Source of the DNA: Dryas octopetala
Lineage: Eukaryota; Streptophyta; Magnoliopsida; Rosales; Rosaceae
Direction of reading: 5' to 3'
Assembly: GCA_963921425.1 (NCBI GenBank)
Contig: OY992833.1
Location: forward strand, 21,599,454 to 21,663,453
Length of the DNA: 64,000 bases
Each line of letters begins with the position of its first letter. The stretch's first letter is position 1. Of the stretch, positions 45,401-58,568 are shown piece by piece. The notes under the pieces were generated by a model. That model saw only the letters and a program-made list of their open reading frames with translations, had not been told where the DNA came from and did no database searches. The position numbers were made by a program, and so were the translations under genes.

Positions 45401-46860
45401 CTAGGTCATTAATTGAGAAATCTTGAATCAAAGTTAATGAAAGAGTTAGATAAGTGTAATGTTTTGGTGTCTCTCTCTCTCTCTCTTTGCGCTTAGGCTG
45501 TGTTCTTTGGTTAAAACTAATATAGAAATATTCCATCTAGACTTTTTGTTTTTCTTTGTCTTTCAAAACAAAACTGACATTTCTCTGAGAAAAGGAAGTG
45601 TAACTCTTCATTCAAGCGAAAGAAGGTTACTTTGCATCCTAGCATCCGACAGATTTATTAAAGATGCCCATGGGGGGTCTTCTTACTGTATATTCTTGTT
45701 ATAACAAGTTTCAATTAGTTTGATGCTTTTTGGAGTACAACCAATGTAAGGTGGTTGGCTGACACATGTGATGCTTCAATTCTATCCCCTTTAAAAACAA
45801 CTGCAGTTATTGAATTGAGGTTTCTTTGAATTCTCCAGCAAATAAGGGGTGGGATTTTTAGGGTGGTCAAGGGCCTTTTTGATAAAACTTAAATTAAGCA
45901 TTGGATGTTAAATTATTAAGCATTGTAATTGTTTAGCACTAGATGCTGGATTATTAATGCCAAAATTCTTAAGTGCTGAAAATTTAGAACTGAATTAGGT
46001 ACTCTTTTTGGTTGATAATTGAAAATAATTCTAGCAAGTTGTTTTGATGAAAATGGTGTGTTTCTTATTACTTAGGACTATATAAAAAGTTGATATGTTG
46101 GTGGTTGTGGTGAAGGTGGTGGTAGTAAAGGCATGGGCTATGTCTATGGATAAACATGAGGTGGTAATGATGGTGGTGATACGGATATTAATTAGTGATG
46201 GTTGTTGTGATAACGATAGTAAGGAGGGCAATGATGGTAATGATGTATAAGGTTTAGATGACATTTGGTTCAAGTTTTATTCTTTTGGGTGTTATCAAAC
46301 ACTCTGAATAACTGTGCTAAATTTAAAATGTTCTCGAACACACTTAAACAAGTACTGCCTTTTCATCAGCACATTATGGGTTATCAAACACACCCTAAGT
46401 TTTTTCTAGTTGTTTGTTGTGGTCAGCTTCTCGGGTTCCTTGTGTACGAAGGAAATGCTTGATTGGGGTTGACTTAATGTGAAGGAGTTGCAAAAGTATC
46501 ATGCTGTTTAGAACAGCCTTAATTCTAAGGAAATAACTTTTCCTGATCTATTACTTAGTTTTGAGTGCATCATGTTCAGGACGACTCTATCTTCAATTTT
46601 GTAGGTAAGGGATGCCCAAGTTGATGATGATGATGATGGCGACCACCGATCTCTTCAAGAAGGATATGTGCGTATCTTTTCAATTTATGTAAACTTATCT
46701 TTGTAGAGTGCATGACCATACTAACACGGTACTCATGATTTCATTTCAGATTACTGTCACTCCTCTTGGTCTCTTCTCTCGTGGTGAGATGGATTGCCAT
46801 ACCTACTTAAAAGAGTGGCTTCCAAATGTAGCTGAACACCCCTCTTCATCAGCTTTATAA
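42402..46860 (+). CDS. SurE-type 5'-nucleotidase / acid phosphatase
   Basis: Nine exons: 42402-42550, 42653-42747, 42837-42901, 43028-43071, 43487-43564, 43845-43998, 44865-45041, 46605-46667 and 46750-46860, in phase, 311 residues. The SurE core is intact: the N-terminal [14 protein letters not shown] with the metal-binding Asp pair (D20, D21), APDSEKSAVSH, the metal-binding Asn in [24 protein letters not shown] and the [10 protein letters not shown] strand. The second half has the insert with an Asp run (DDDDDGD) and ends [20 protein letters not shown], the usual C-terminal strand. SurE proteins remove phosphate from nucleoside monophosphates; the substrate in plants is poorly known. No transit peptide is evident, so a cytosolic enzyme is likely. 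Introns 6 and 7 are 0.9 and 1.6 kb. The T tracts in intron 6 and the likely MITE in intron 7 look like insertions. Confidence 0.93.
45859..46398. mobile_element. Candidate MITE in SurE intron 7
   Basis: TTAGGGTG followed by TTTTTGATAAAAC on the left is mirrored near 46375-46398 (GGTTATCAAACACACCCTAA). The left end has an 11-base extra segment. The interior repeats TGCTGGATTATTAA/AAGCATTGGATGTTAAATTATTAAG-like words. A second TTATCAAACAC lies at ~46294. The ends are weak, so this is tentative. Confidence 0.35.
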
Positions 46861-48559
46861 AGCCAACGCTTTAGTCTTCGTAAGTTTAACTTTCAGCAAG
46901 GTTCTAGACAATAATATTACCTGATTACTTTGATACGCCTAGTTCTTTAGCTTTGAAATGCTCTTCACATGGTTTTTATTGATGTGTGATGGCTCAATAT
47001 TCAATATAGAATTGGCAGCAAAAGCTTTTTTAATTGTTGCTTGAAATTTTCATCCCATTCAGGAGGGGATGACGATTTGGGATTTAATATTATATGCTAG
47101 TTTGGGCACGCAGCATGCTGTTTGATAGGAGTTCTATTAATAAGATCAATATTCCAAAGTGCAAATGACAGTTCAGGGGAGAATATATAGTATATTGCAC
47201 TACGTTTCGGGGATGAAAACTGTACTTGTTTCAGTTTCTTTTATGTTTTTATTAATTTTGAACAGCCTCTTTATGCAAATGATATGTCCAGTTGTATGAT
47301 TCAAAGCTGACCTCTTGCACCCTTGTTATGAATTAGCATGAAAGAGTTCTATATATTAAATGCTTGAGATTAATCCATTGCCATTCAAGTGTTACTAATA
47401 TTCCTTGGTACTGCTTGCCAAGTTCCACAGGGTTAGTTTTAGCATCACAAGAGCCATTGTTATCTAGTATTTTAGCTGTGGTTAAAATGTAATACTCATT
47501 TGTGCAGGATTTCTGAAGGGATTTTCAAACTCAACTACTGCTTCTGTAATTTTCTGGATTACTGGTTGTTGTTCCCCTGCATTCAGATTGACAGGGTTTT
47601 CAATTGTACTCAACATTATTTTAAAAACTGTCAATAAGGGTTATATGAACCTCTTGTTATAATGATAGGCCTGAACCCCATTCTTGATGGTGGTGTTATT
47701 CATCTATTGATTAGCTTGATAGCAATTCTCTTCAGTTCATGAGTTTCATTTATTTGATTAGTTTCATCCTTCTGATGGTGCATGACAAGATTCCCCCATT
47801 ATATGACATAATGCTCCGTTTGAACAGATCTTACAGTTGAGCTCTGCCACATTTTTTTTTTTAACTAAATAAAGTTGTTGGGTCATCAATTATAGCAATG
47901 CCAATCACTAATAAAATGGAGGATAGGGACTTCTGGAAGCGTGCCACACCCTATAAACGTGTTGAAGTTGCATTAGCCCAAAGCACAAAAAATGGTTTCA
48001 AAATATCTCACTAAATTTAGTAAGTATTCTACTATGCAACTTTTTCTTTGATAGGATACTATGTAACTACTTAAATAGCAGATATAGCGACATGAAAATG
48101 CCTCTTGCTACCAACTTTAACCAGGTGTCCTCTGGTTTCAACGCACATTTAAAAAAACTTGAAAAATTTTATCGACTACTCATCCAAGAGGTATTCGTGG
48201 CCCTTGAAATCACACATAAACAATTCAGTATATTACTTTCGAACCATTTCTAATATTTTTTAAGTTTTTTTTTTAAAAAATTTTTTATTCAATTGTTTAT
48301 TGATATTTTGTTGATATTTCTGTGTTTTCACATGATCCCACAATGACAATATTTCAGTTGACAAAAATTGTTAATACCTTGCTAGCATACAGAATTCACA
48401 TGATTACCAAGACGCAAGCTTTACCCAATTTGTAGAATTTGCATTTTAAATTAAGAGAAATAATTGCATATTGTAAAGTTCCCTCCATATTGATGCCATC
48501 GGGAAATGTCGAAATCTTTGAAATGGGAATATCAGGGGCCTATCTTTGAAATGTCAAAA
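46861..48559. other. SurE 3' flank and spacer
   Basis: 3' UTR followed by AT-rich spacer. No gene recognised. Confidence 0.4.
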
Positions 48560-49565
48560 ATGTTAAGCCGTTTGTTATGATGGACTGTGTTAGATTGTAT
48601 TAGACTGGCTTATTTTTGTGGATTCTGTTAGACTGTGTTGGATTGAAGTAAGCTGGATTAAGTATTATCCTGTGTTTTGTGGCTTGGTATTGTGTCAGAC
48701 TATGAAGCTGGATAAGCTAAATAACAATGTCATGTGTTTGATGTATGGTCAAACTAAGCTATAATTATTTTAATTTTTAAATTAATTAAAAAATTAAAAA
48801 ATTCTATCATTTCACACCCATGAGTTTTAAAACCCAAAGTCAGATTTATGATTTCATTTCTCTTTCTCCTTTGCACTCTCTCCTCCATGCGCCTAAACCG
48901 GCGCGTGTGGTGTCATCTGGCGGCCAACGTAGTAGGTTCTTAGTGGGTTTTGCTCGCCTCCTCCGCTGGCCCATCCCATCATTGTCGACGCAAAACAGAG
49001 CTGAGCCTCTCCGCCGGTAATCTGCGTTTTCCGGCCACATTGCGGCTCCAGACCACCTGGGTCCTCACCTTCTCACCTTGGCGAGTCCAACCATGGACTC
49101 CGATTGTCCATCCAGTCACCGACGACGGAAAAAGGACAAGAAATCTGAAAGTCAACCTCGTCGGCAATCGTGCTTTTCCGGTGGGATCGGGATCGGCGAC
49201 CACCACAAATGGCTTCCAGTTTTAAAATATAGTTTCAAGAATGGCTGCAATGAAAATAGAAACGACAGCAAAAAAAAAAAAATTTACCAGAGAAAGAAAG
49301 CAGAGAGAGAGAGCTTACCCACAAACTAAAGATGAAGGATGAATGCACGAGTTACCTCTAGGTTTGTGTTATTTTGCGAGGCGTAATCCATTTCTTAGAT
49401 AGCGAGGTGTCTTCAACCTTCGTTATTTACCAACGTGTAGTTCGCTATTTTAGAAGAAGCAGTGGTAGATAGTCCCACTTAAAATAATACTAGGCCTTAC
49501 CAAACATGGGTTTATTGGGTTATTTAACACAATCCGGTCTAATCTAACCAAACAAACATGGCCTT
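48560..49565. mobile_element. Possible TE insertion with a GC-rich interior
   Basis: Boundaries resemble weak inverted ends: GCCGTTTGTTATGATGGACT at ~48571, and AACCAAACAAACATGGCCTTA at ~49544-49564 in the opposite sense. Inside, 48880-49215 is much richer in G+C than the flanks (CGGCGCG, TCCGCCGG, CCGGCCAC). Small open frames overlap there in several frames without a recognisable family. The pattern would fit a DNA transposon that captured host sequence, or a decayed gene fragment. Confidence 0.35.
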
Positions 49566-49707
49566 ATATTGTTAGACTGTGAACTTGGACAAAAAATTTA
49601 GTTAACAATTAACCTAATTAATGATCTAAATTCAATTTGAAAAAAAAAAGTATATACAATTATTTAGATATTGGTAACTACACACACACACACACATATA
49701 TATACAG
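49566..49707. repeat. Microsatellite-bearing spacer
   Basis: Contains (CA)n/(TA)n at ~49680-49703 immediately left of the next element. Confidence 0.6.
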
Positions 49708-49903
49708 GCCTCTTCAGGTGTGAGATTTCACATTTAGGCTTATTTGTGGGATCCCAAGTGGGGCCCACTCCACATTGTATTTCGACGATTGGACTTACTT
49801 AATTTTTTGCAAAGATGATATTTGAATATAGACTTAAAAAATAAACGGTTCAGCTCATCGAAATACAATATGAAGTAGGCCCCACCCCACACCTGAAGGG
49901 GTC
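49708..49903. mobile_element. Foldback MITE, copy 1 of a tandem pair
   Basis: The left arm begins CTCTTCAGGTGTGAGA. The right arm, reverse complement, begins CCCCTTCAGGTGTGGG, and both contain ATTGTATTTCGA toward the centre. The right arm lacks the TAGGCTTATTTGTGGGATCC segment of the left arm. Confidence 0.75.
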
Positions 49904-49913
49904 TAATATACAA

Positions 49914-50133
49914 GCCCCTTCAGGTGTGAGATTTCACATTTAGGCTTATTTGTGGGATCCCAATAGGGCTCACTCTACATTGTATTTCGACAATCTGACT
50001 TGCTTAATCTTTTGCAAGAATGATATTTGAATATGGATTTAAAAAATAGACGATTCGGATCGTCGAAATACAATGTGGGATCCCACAAATAAGCCTAAAT
50101 GTAGAATCTCACACCTGAAGGCTGAAGGAGCCT
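49914..50133. mobile_element. Foldback MITE, copy 2 of a tandem pair
   Basis: The same family as copy 1, in the same orientation 10 bp away. Both arms are complete here: each has CCTTCAGGTGTGAGAT, TAGGCTTATTTGTGGGATCC and ATTGTATTTCGAC. A (TA)n tract follows at 50134-50154. Confidence 0.78.
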
Positions 50134-50154
50134 CTATATATATATATATATATA

Positions 50155-53100
50155 TGTATGTATCTTCTGATCACTTTCTAAGGTATCCCCATGATATCCC
50201 CATTTCAAATTTAATACATCACACATCAAAGTTCTTCAATGCTTTTTCTAGAACAAGTCAAGACTTAAGAAGCTGAGAAATTATTTTGTGTATTCGATAC
50301 AATGTCAAGTGATGTAACCAATTCAACGTGTCATAATATGAACGGATGTTATTAATATTATACTCTATTAATATAAATATACCGTTAAATAATACTCTTA
50401 TATGTTGGATCAGTTACACCACATAACCGTGTATCGGATACACCCAATAATTTTTTCAAGAAGCCACGATATTGAATCCTTTGATGTATTTGGCCAGGAT
50501 TAACTACTTATGATTTTTTTTTTTTTCCAAATCCTTTTTATATAAGACATGTAGATCATGTAGGTGTCCCATCCATTCTTTGTGGACAAACTGAAGGGAC
50601 AAAACTGCCACCTCAACCGCTGAGATAGACAAAACAACAATAGAGCCATATGAAAGAAACAGAAAACAACTACCCTCAATTTTCTTTCTTTTTCTTTTTT
50701 GAGGGCCTGAAGGGTGTTTTCAATTTTAAGCATACTGCATATCCCGAATATGTGGAAGAGAGATTCAAACAGATTTGGAGCCACAGATTTGAAAACTCCT
50801 ATATATATATGAAAGCCATATTTTAATGCATTACATTTACAAGTAATTCAAGGACCAAAAAAGTGGGGAAAAACCTTTAATTTTTACATGTACACAAAAA
50901 GTATAGAACAGTTTAAGATAAATATTGTATATACTTGGCTGGAAATCTCTCATTTACTGTGGACATTTTGAGCTGGCCCTTCAGGCTTTTGGTGGTGGCA
51001 GAGAAGGTGTATGTGTATGTGACTCCACTAGTATTGACCACAGGACATGCACATCCTCATAGGGGCATGATTTTACATCCTCATACAGAATGTATATCCC
51101 TCTTCCTGATCATAAACAAAGTCAAAATGCAACTTGTAAATAAATATTGCAGTGATATGAAGATTCAAGCATGGTAGCAACTAGTAAGAATTACTTCTAA
51201 TTAATGCCAAGTGTATTTAGAGAAGCAGTCTAAAGTTGGGGTTCGAATTAGTGCAAAGAATAAATGGAAGGAAACAGAGAAGAAGGAAGTTGCATAGATG
51301 ATCAGAAATGTGTTCGTGAATTTGTGTGTGTGACAGTTCCAAAGCAAAGAGCTTGAGACAGAGTACTCAAAAGTTGAGAGAAAATGCAGGTTGTGTTCAT
51401 CAATTATGCATAACGCATGTGAATAGTGTAGGTATGAAGAAAATGCAGAGTTGGAGTGATGATTGAGAACTTACTTTTCTTTGGAGCTGAGTGCAGGCGA
51501 AACCAGAGCTTCTTCAAAGGAGAGAAGAGGGAGTGCAGCCACCCCATTTGGAGAAGTGGGTGTGGCTCATGTGTTGTAGGTGAGACAATGGGGGAAGAAA
51601 TAAAAATAAGACAAGGGGGGTTATGAGATAAACTGTAGGTATTGCTTAGACAATGGTGAAGTTTTAAAGTCACTGTTTCTAAGACAATTTTACATTCCCT
51701 TGCAGGCCAATCATGCATATATCACATTTTGCTCTTGGTGCCATGTCTTTGTCAAACCTCCTTTATCTTATATCAGAAGGAGCCACCCCACCAATCAGCA
51801 TTGCTTTTCACACTTGTGCAAAAAGCTCCCCTTACTAAATAGCCCTTGTTGTGTTCCTTATGCCCAAAGCCACATTTTGGGATTTCTGCCAATGTTTGTG
51901 TGACTGTTTTGGAACAGTCACACACTCCACTTATGGAATTGTGGGGTTTCTTCTTTTTACCATTTTGGGTCACTTCTTGTGTTTTTAAGTATATCCAAGA
52001 GCTCCTTATTTGGAGTCTTCTACAAGGTCTGTCTTTCAATGCATCCACCTGTCCCACACTCCAATTTGGTTGCCTTAGAAGTGTGTCTCAGACATGGCTT
52101 GCTAGCTGACTCTGAAATTGGACTCATTTGGGACACATCAATTTCAATTTGGTTTCATGCCATTCTTAGTTTGCTTTGGATTAAACCAAATTTTCTGATT
52201 ATGGGAAGTGAAATTTCAAAATTAAGTAGCATATTCTTCAAAATACTAATATGTGAAAAACATACTCTCCTCTATGAAGTCCTACAATTCCCGAGTGATG
52301 TATGGAAAAATTGTCAGTAATTCCACTCCTAGACATGAAAGTATGGAAGTTTTTACTTAATTTGTTTCTTTTTTGGCCAATGGGACATGGCCTTTCGTGT
52401 TGAACTGTTGATGTTACAAGGCTTTTCAGGATTGACCCCTTTTAACATCCCAATCACATGTGTTTATGATTAGACAGTCTGTCCCAATCACAAAACTACC
52501 ATCTTCGGCTGACCAGTCCAAACCCGTTCCCAACTTTTCTTCCTCTCTTGCTGTTTGGGGCTTTTCATATTTGCCTTTCAAGCTTTGGAATGAAAGTCAT
52601 AGGGCCTTAGGCCTGTATTTCCTAAGCTAGCCCATAACAAGATAGCATATAGTAAGCCCAACATTGAGAATCAATAGCAAGCCCAACATTAACAAGTTGT
52701 AAAAGTTGGTTTTTTCAGTGTTGTATATGTTTGCTCGACTTACGCCTCTAAAAGAAGTTCAAAACCCAATTTTACCCTTTAAATAGTTTTTCTTAAGAAA
52801 TATTCTTTAAAAAAAGAATACAAAATCAGTGTTGTGGGAATAAAGAAAAGAAAGTGACAGAGAGTGATTGTAGGGGAGGAGGACCCATAATTCTTTCAAT
52901 GTTTTTATTTTTATTTTTCAAGTTCTTTTGTTCATTTTATTTAAAGGGTGACATGGTAATTGTTGAAAGAAAATATGAATTGATTTTTCCATTGATAATA
53001 TATATATATGTTAAGGTAGCACAAAAAATGAAAATGTGGTTCATGAGAAAATGAAGTGAAGGATAAGGACAAATTCTATAATATTCATGCTCAGTTCCCT

Positions 53101-54739
53101 ATATATTCATCAAAACACCAGGACAAACTATAAGGTGAGCAGAACATGTATGGATCATAATCTGGACTGTGGCCCACCATTCCTGTCCACAATCTGGACT
53201 ATGATTCCATCTGAGCTGATGAACAGTAGGTTTCTAGAAATGTGTCTAGAAATGTATCTATCAGTCCAAAAACCTGGAAAACCTCTGGCCCAAAACCTGA
53301 GCTAATGAAGTCAGCAGTGATAATCTAATATATGTACCAAAGAATTTTGCATTATTAGGGTCCAGTCCACAGAGGATTATTATTCCAGAGGAAGAAGATA
53401 CTCTCTAGTCCCAAAGTTGACCTTCTCATTGGCATTATATATATTTGATGATGTGGATTATTTTATTCCTTTAGTGATGCAGACAGGCCTCACCAATGTA
53501 TGCCACCTGCATTGCATGTGCTATGATTTAAAATGTGATGAAGAGGGTTAAGATTTACTATAATGCTTCATTTCATTTTGGGTTTATCATGCAAAATAAG
53601 AAAGCAAACACAAACATACTTAGATAACATCTCACGTACATTGGAAATGGTAAGTCTTACATTACGATATACAATATCATGGATTTATTTGCTTAGTGTC
53701 AACTAATTTTGGGTTAAATGTTATAACTTTTTCATAATATTAGAATATCACACATATCTAGAGTCACAAACATAAAAAGCCAGAAGAAACATGTTAAAAG
53801 AATTATCCCTTATTGAAAATGTAAAGTCACTCCACCTATTATTAATTAGTTTTATTTTGAGTCTTTGGCATCTTCAAAACACACAAGATATGATTAATAT
53901 TTGATTTGAGAGAATGGGATCTAAACATTTTTTTAGGGGAAGATGCTGAGTTTTATTTATAATGATAATGTATGAGTCTTCATACAAAACATTTTAGAGC
54001 CAAATAGGCCCAGCATCTACCTCTAACCAAAGATTAAAACCAGAATGAGATAAAGCATGCTTGATATGAATATAACAAGTTTTGTTTTTGTTTTTGGTTT
54101 GTCACGCCAGTTCACCATCCAGATGAAAAGGTTAATAAGCCTATGTACTATAATTATTGGAGTCACTTTTACTTTAGTATTGTTGTCTTCTTTAACCTTA
54201 ATTAGTTAATTATGATCCCGATATGCGTGATACGAATCGGGTTTAACGGTACTTTTTCTGTTTGCCAAATCTATTAATAAATCACTATTAGTAAATGGAT
54301 TCTAAAGAACATACTCTTATCTTGATGGTAATTTGAGTTTTAACTTGAACATTAGCTAGTATCCATTACCTTTCAACATACAAGTAAATATGAAGTAAGA
54401 CTAGTGTCCAATTGGTTATTATTGGTCCATATATAAATATATATGTATGTGGCAATTAACCAAACCTATTGAAATATTTTATAGGTCCATTGACTTTATG
54501 TACCAAATTATAATGTTTTTTCATTTCAACTACTAAAACATTTATGTCATTTCACTTTAGGTATTAACTTTAAAAAACATGGTTATATCGAACTGTGACT
54601 GTCTAACAGACATAACTTTTTTATTGATTTATTGTTTTTTCAATATTTGCAAGGCTTAAACTTTAATATTTAGTCTTTGGGTTATAAGACTTCATCTCCT
54701 AAACCTAAATCAAAAGTATGAAACTCTTAAAAATTTTGA
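50155..54739. other. Gene-free intergenic DNA
   Basis: No recognisable genes. A 51898-51923 hairpin (GTGTGACTGTT / AACAGTCACAC, 4-base loop) is the only structured element. The open frames in 51.4-52.3 kb overlap on both strands and have no family I recognise. Confidence 0.35.
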
Positions 54740-54845
54740 TTTTTTATAAATTTTAAATAGTCACAACTGTGACTGTTCGACAATTACAACTGTAACTGTT
54801 GGACAATTACAACTGTAATTGTTCGACAGTCACAACTGTATAACA
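54740..54845. repeat. Short palindromic minisatellite
   Basis: About four tandem units of ~25-27 bp built on ACAACTGTRACTGTTSGACAATT, each partly self-complementary (ACAACTGT/ACAGTTGT-like). Confidence 0.7.
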
Positions 54846-56635
54846 AACTGATTTGTGACCTAATCCAAAATGTTTTACTCTAGGTTAGTACTTAAACTAA
54901 AAAAAATTAGTGTCTTGCTGCTTTATTAAAAAACTATTGATATTTGGTATTTAATCCTAATTTTCTAATATTTTATCCCCCACTTAAATTCAAGTTGAGT
55001 TATAAAAAAACAAAAAAAATCAAGTTGACTTATCATTAATTTCAAGATTTTCTCATTTTCTATCCAAACCAGTTAATTTTTTTTTTCTTTTTGGTTACAT
55101 CTATCCAAACCCGTTGAATATTATAATTAATATTATTTTTCCTATTTAGACCTATTCTATATTAGGATAATTTCGCATAGGTCACATATATAGTTTTGAC
55201 AACACACACATATTCTTGGAAAAATAAAATAAAATAAAAATGTATATATGTGTGTGTGATTCGAGTTGATGCATTTACTACTACTACTACTTTCACATTC
55301 AACTGAATGTTGTTATCTTTTTTTAATAAATTGCTGTACGTCCAAGTGCCATAAAATCAATAATAGATTGATTCGCTTTCATTTTTTTAAATTATTTCTA
55401 AAATTGAATATTATGTGAATAGTATGGTCCGTATGGATTAATTAGAGCTTGAGCTATTATATATAAAAGTTGATGGAGAGATTCTTTTGAAAATTATATG
55501 AATTAAAAAAATGACATTGATTATTATTATTTTTTTTTTGGGTCAAAAAATGACATTGATGATTGAACATAAGTACCAGTAACACTTTATATGTATGCGA
55601 GCATCCATGCACACATTAATCAAAACAAAGATAGACTTCGCGCCAACAAGAAAATTTTCCTAAATTTTTTATCATGAAGATTATATACTTATATTTCATT
55701 TGTCAACTAAGATGTACTTGTCAATTGATTTTGATTTTTGACTTAAATGTTCTAATTTTTGAAGAAGCACACTTGCTCCTCTTTTTCTGAGATATTTCTA
55801 CAAAATATTACCCTCAATTTTTAGAATTCGATCAAACACCTAAAAAAACTGGGGGAATAAATTAAAATTCATGAGGTCAATTGACCCTTTTTGCTCATTG
55901 GTGGATTTGTCACTGGTATTGGAGCAAAACAGACAATATATAATTCACGTGTTAAGCTAAGTTTTCTGCCACGAGATGCTAGAGATTCCAAATATGTATC
56001 TCAAATTTAGATATTAAATGACGTATCAGTATTTTATTAATTCATACATGATTCTTCAATAATTATTTATTTTATAGCAAATAAAATACTAACAAATGTA
56101 ATACATGTCATATGAGATTCAAATTAATTTGAAAAATATATTTGAGATCCCTAACATTATTGTTTTGGCCATATGTGCTAATTTCATGTCATCTATAAAG
56201 TTTACGTGTTGAGACTTGAGAGTCACCTTTCCTTATTTTTTTTCTTTTTCCGATATATGATCAACTTCTAGAAAGGTGTGGTAGAACAAACATGTGATGA
56301 CAAATAGGGCAGTATCTGTAGAACCAAGAGCTTTAGTTTTTCAATAATGGCGGGGCCATTGTGATAGATGAAGTCATATATTGAGACAAAGTGTCCCAAC
56401 AACCATGTGAGACTCCTGCAGAGTACTCCAGCATCATAATTCATATATAAATGGGTCTCTGATTGAATTCTGTGGTCAACAATTAAAATGGATACCCATT
56501 AATCCATTACCCACAAAAGGGTACGAATATATAGAATCATGATCGAGATAGAAATTAAAATTTAATTTCTGTATATTCTTAACTTTGCAACGGTTCCTGT
56601 CAAGAATTATTCAAGACTAGAGAAAAGTGGTTCAG
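54846..56635. other. Gene-free intergenic DNA
   Basis: Highly AT-rich. No structure recognised. Confidence 0.35.
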
Positions 56636-57570
56636 TTGTGCCACCAAAGTCTAATCCGAAATGATGCACCATCCAATTGTATCATGCCCACTTCACACTC
56701 ACACCTCAGCTTGCCAATATTTTAATCTAATTCGCAACGTTATTTAATTCAAAAAACACAAGTCACCTCATTCATTAATTTTTTACTTAGGGTTAGTATA
56801 AAAAAGTAATTGGGGTTTGAATTTGTGAGGGAAATGACCAACCTCTGCATGGCCATGACATTCTTGGAACATGCAGTTGAAGTTTGATATATATATATAT
56901 ACACTTAATGTGCATGCACGTAATAGTAGTGCTTTCACATTCTTCAACAGTCAGGGAGTACTTAATTAACTTTAAACAACTATTCAAAGTCATCCAGTTG
57001 GGTCACACCAAAGTCTAATCCAGTTCCCAAATGATCATATCCAATTCAATTACAACGCGCGTTAAAACAGCACAAGTCACCCTCACTACTACTACTTTTA
57101 AATTATTAACTTCAATATATTAAAATTAAGTAGTAAGTACAACTAAACAAGTACTTTTTTTCTGGGGTCAGAAGTGGTAAACAAGTAATTATATATGTTT
57201 TGAATTTCCGAGGGAAATCATCATCTGCAACTCTGGTTACCACGAGAATTATAGACTGGTTGTCTGCAGTCTGGTTCACATTTTTGGAACAGCAATGGGA
57301 GAGAGTTGCACAGTAGCAGACTAGCAGTACTTTGTTCACTGTATGTGGCAGTAGTAGTGGTACTACTGCAAACTATAGTTAGGTAGCCGAACCTATTTTA
57401 ATGTATATTCTTCATCAGTTGATATGTGAATCAGAGTTGTGTTTGAAACAAGTGCTAGCTAGCTAGCTACTTGTGCCTTATATATTGCGCGTGGTTTGTA
57501 TTTGTGACTGAAATTAGCAACTCTACCATGAAAGTCTGCTTCCCATTCTTGGAAACAATTAATTGAAGGG
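56636..57570. repeat. Diverged tandem triplication of a non-coding segment
   Basis: Units at ~56636-56885, ~57000-57300 and ~57480-57570 share landmarks in order: CACCAAAGTCTAATCC (first two), ACAAGTCACC (first two), TTTGAATTT..GAGGGAAAT or TTTGTATTTGTGACTGAAAT, and ATTCTTGGAACA / TTTTTGGAACAG / ATTCTTGGAAACA (all three). Spacing is about 360-400 bp. No coding frame is conserved among the units. Confidence 0.55.
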
Positions 57571-58490
57571 ACTACTTTGCACATGCATGCCCTGAAACTA
57601 GTGTACTTAATTTCATACAGCTGCCTGTTATTATGAAACTACAAGAGCTTAGCTAGCTATAGTCAATAATTACCATGCATCCCAGAAATAAGTTTATAAT
57701 TAAATAATTTTCTCCAACCTAAAAGAAAAGCTAGAAAAGAAGAAAAAGATCAAAACATCACAAGTGATGTCAGAACGTCATATCTTTGGAACCGGCCATG
57801 TGATCCATGAAATTATTGTTGAGAGAAATTTCACATTGAAAATGGTTTTCATGAAATATTAGAGTCCGTTCAGTTAATTTGCAACCAAGGTATAACCATT
57901 AATTTAACATCAGTGATCACTTCACTTGTACATATCAATAATGTATCATGGTCACGAAATTAAGAGTTAGCTAATTTAATTAGGTGGTGATAATTAATAA
58001 CTCCAGAACATGACTAAATTTAATTAATCTCTTTCTACAACTTTCAACCTATTTATATAAGCACTGGGAAAACTTAATTTTCTAGTAATAAGTAAAATCT
58101 TGAAAAGAATAAAAAACAGAAAAGTAATAAAATTTATAACAAATTATATTTAAATCAATAAAACATTTCAATATTACATAATGGTCAATGTAAATTTTCT
58201 TTTTCCATATAGATCAATGAGTTTTGAAATTATATCTCATTTTAGTCACTAAGCTCAATCTACTTGATGATGTTATGTATTTTAGTGCATTGAAAAAATC
58301 AATTTGTCCCCGTCTTTTTTTCATTACATATGAGCATAAAATTATGACGTTACCCTTAATTTAGTTTAGGGTATAAAAATGTGATTTAGGGTATAGAAAT
58401 GAGTTGCAAGGTATATAAATGGGGTTTCTGGATTAGAATTAGGGTTATGAAGCTTATGGCTTAGGGTTTAGGTCTATGGAACTAAACCCT
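57571..58490. other. Gene-free intergenic DNA
   Basis: AT-rich with a GGGTTTAGG-like stretch near 58461. No genes seen. Confidence 0.35.
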
Positions 58491-58496
58491 AAGATA

Positions 58497-58568
58497 TTTT
58501 GCTGCGTAGCAGTCAAACACAAATCTAAGCCATTTTGTTGCGTAGCAGTCAAACACAAATCTAATACA
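58497..58568. repeat. 36-bp tandem duplication
   Basis: Two units share TGCGTAGCAGTCAAACACAA, starting at 58497 and 58533, with one or two changes. Confidence 0.85.

Noticed and set aside
48820..49329. Four overlapping open frames in the GC-rich island as a gene
   Set aside because: Frames on both strands overlap, none carries a known domain, and no clean splice chain was found.
51898..51923. 11-bp-arm hairpin as a small-RNA precursor or terminator
   Set aside because: Arms this short are common by chance in 64 kb, and nothing around it extends the stem.
51404..52320. Several 67-113-codon open frames on both strands as genes
   Set aside because: They overlap in opposite directions and have no recognisable family.
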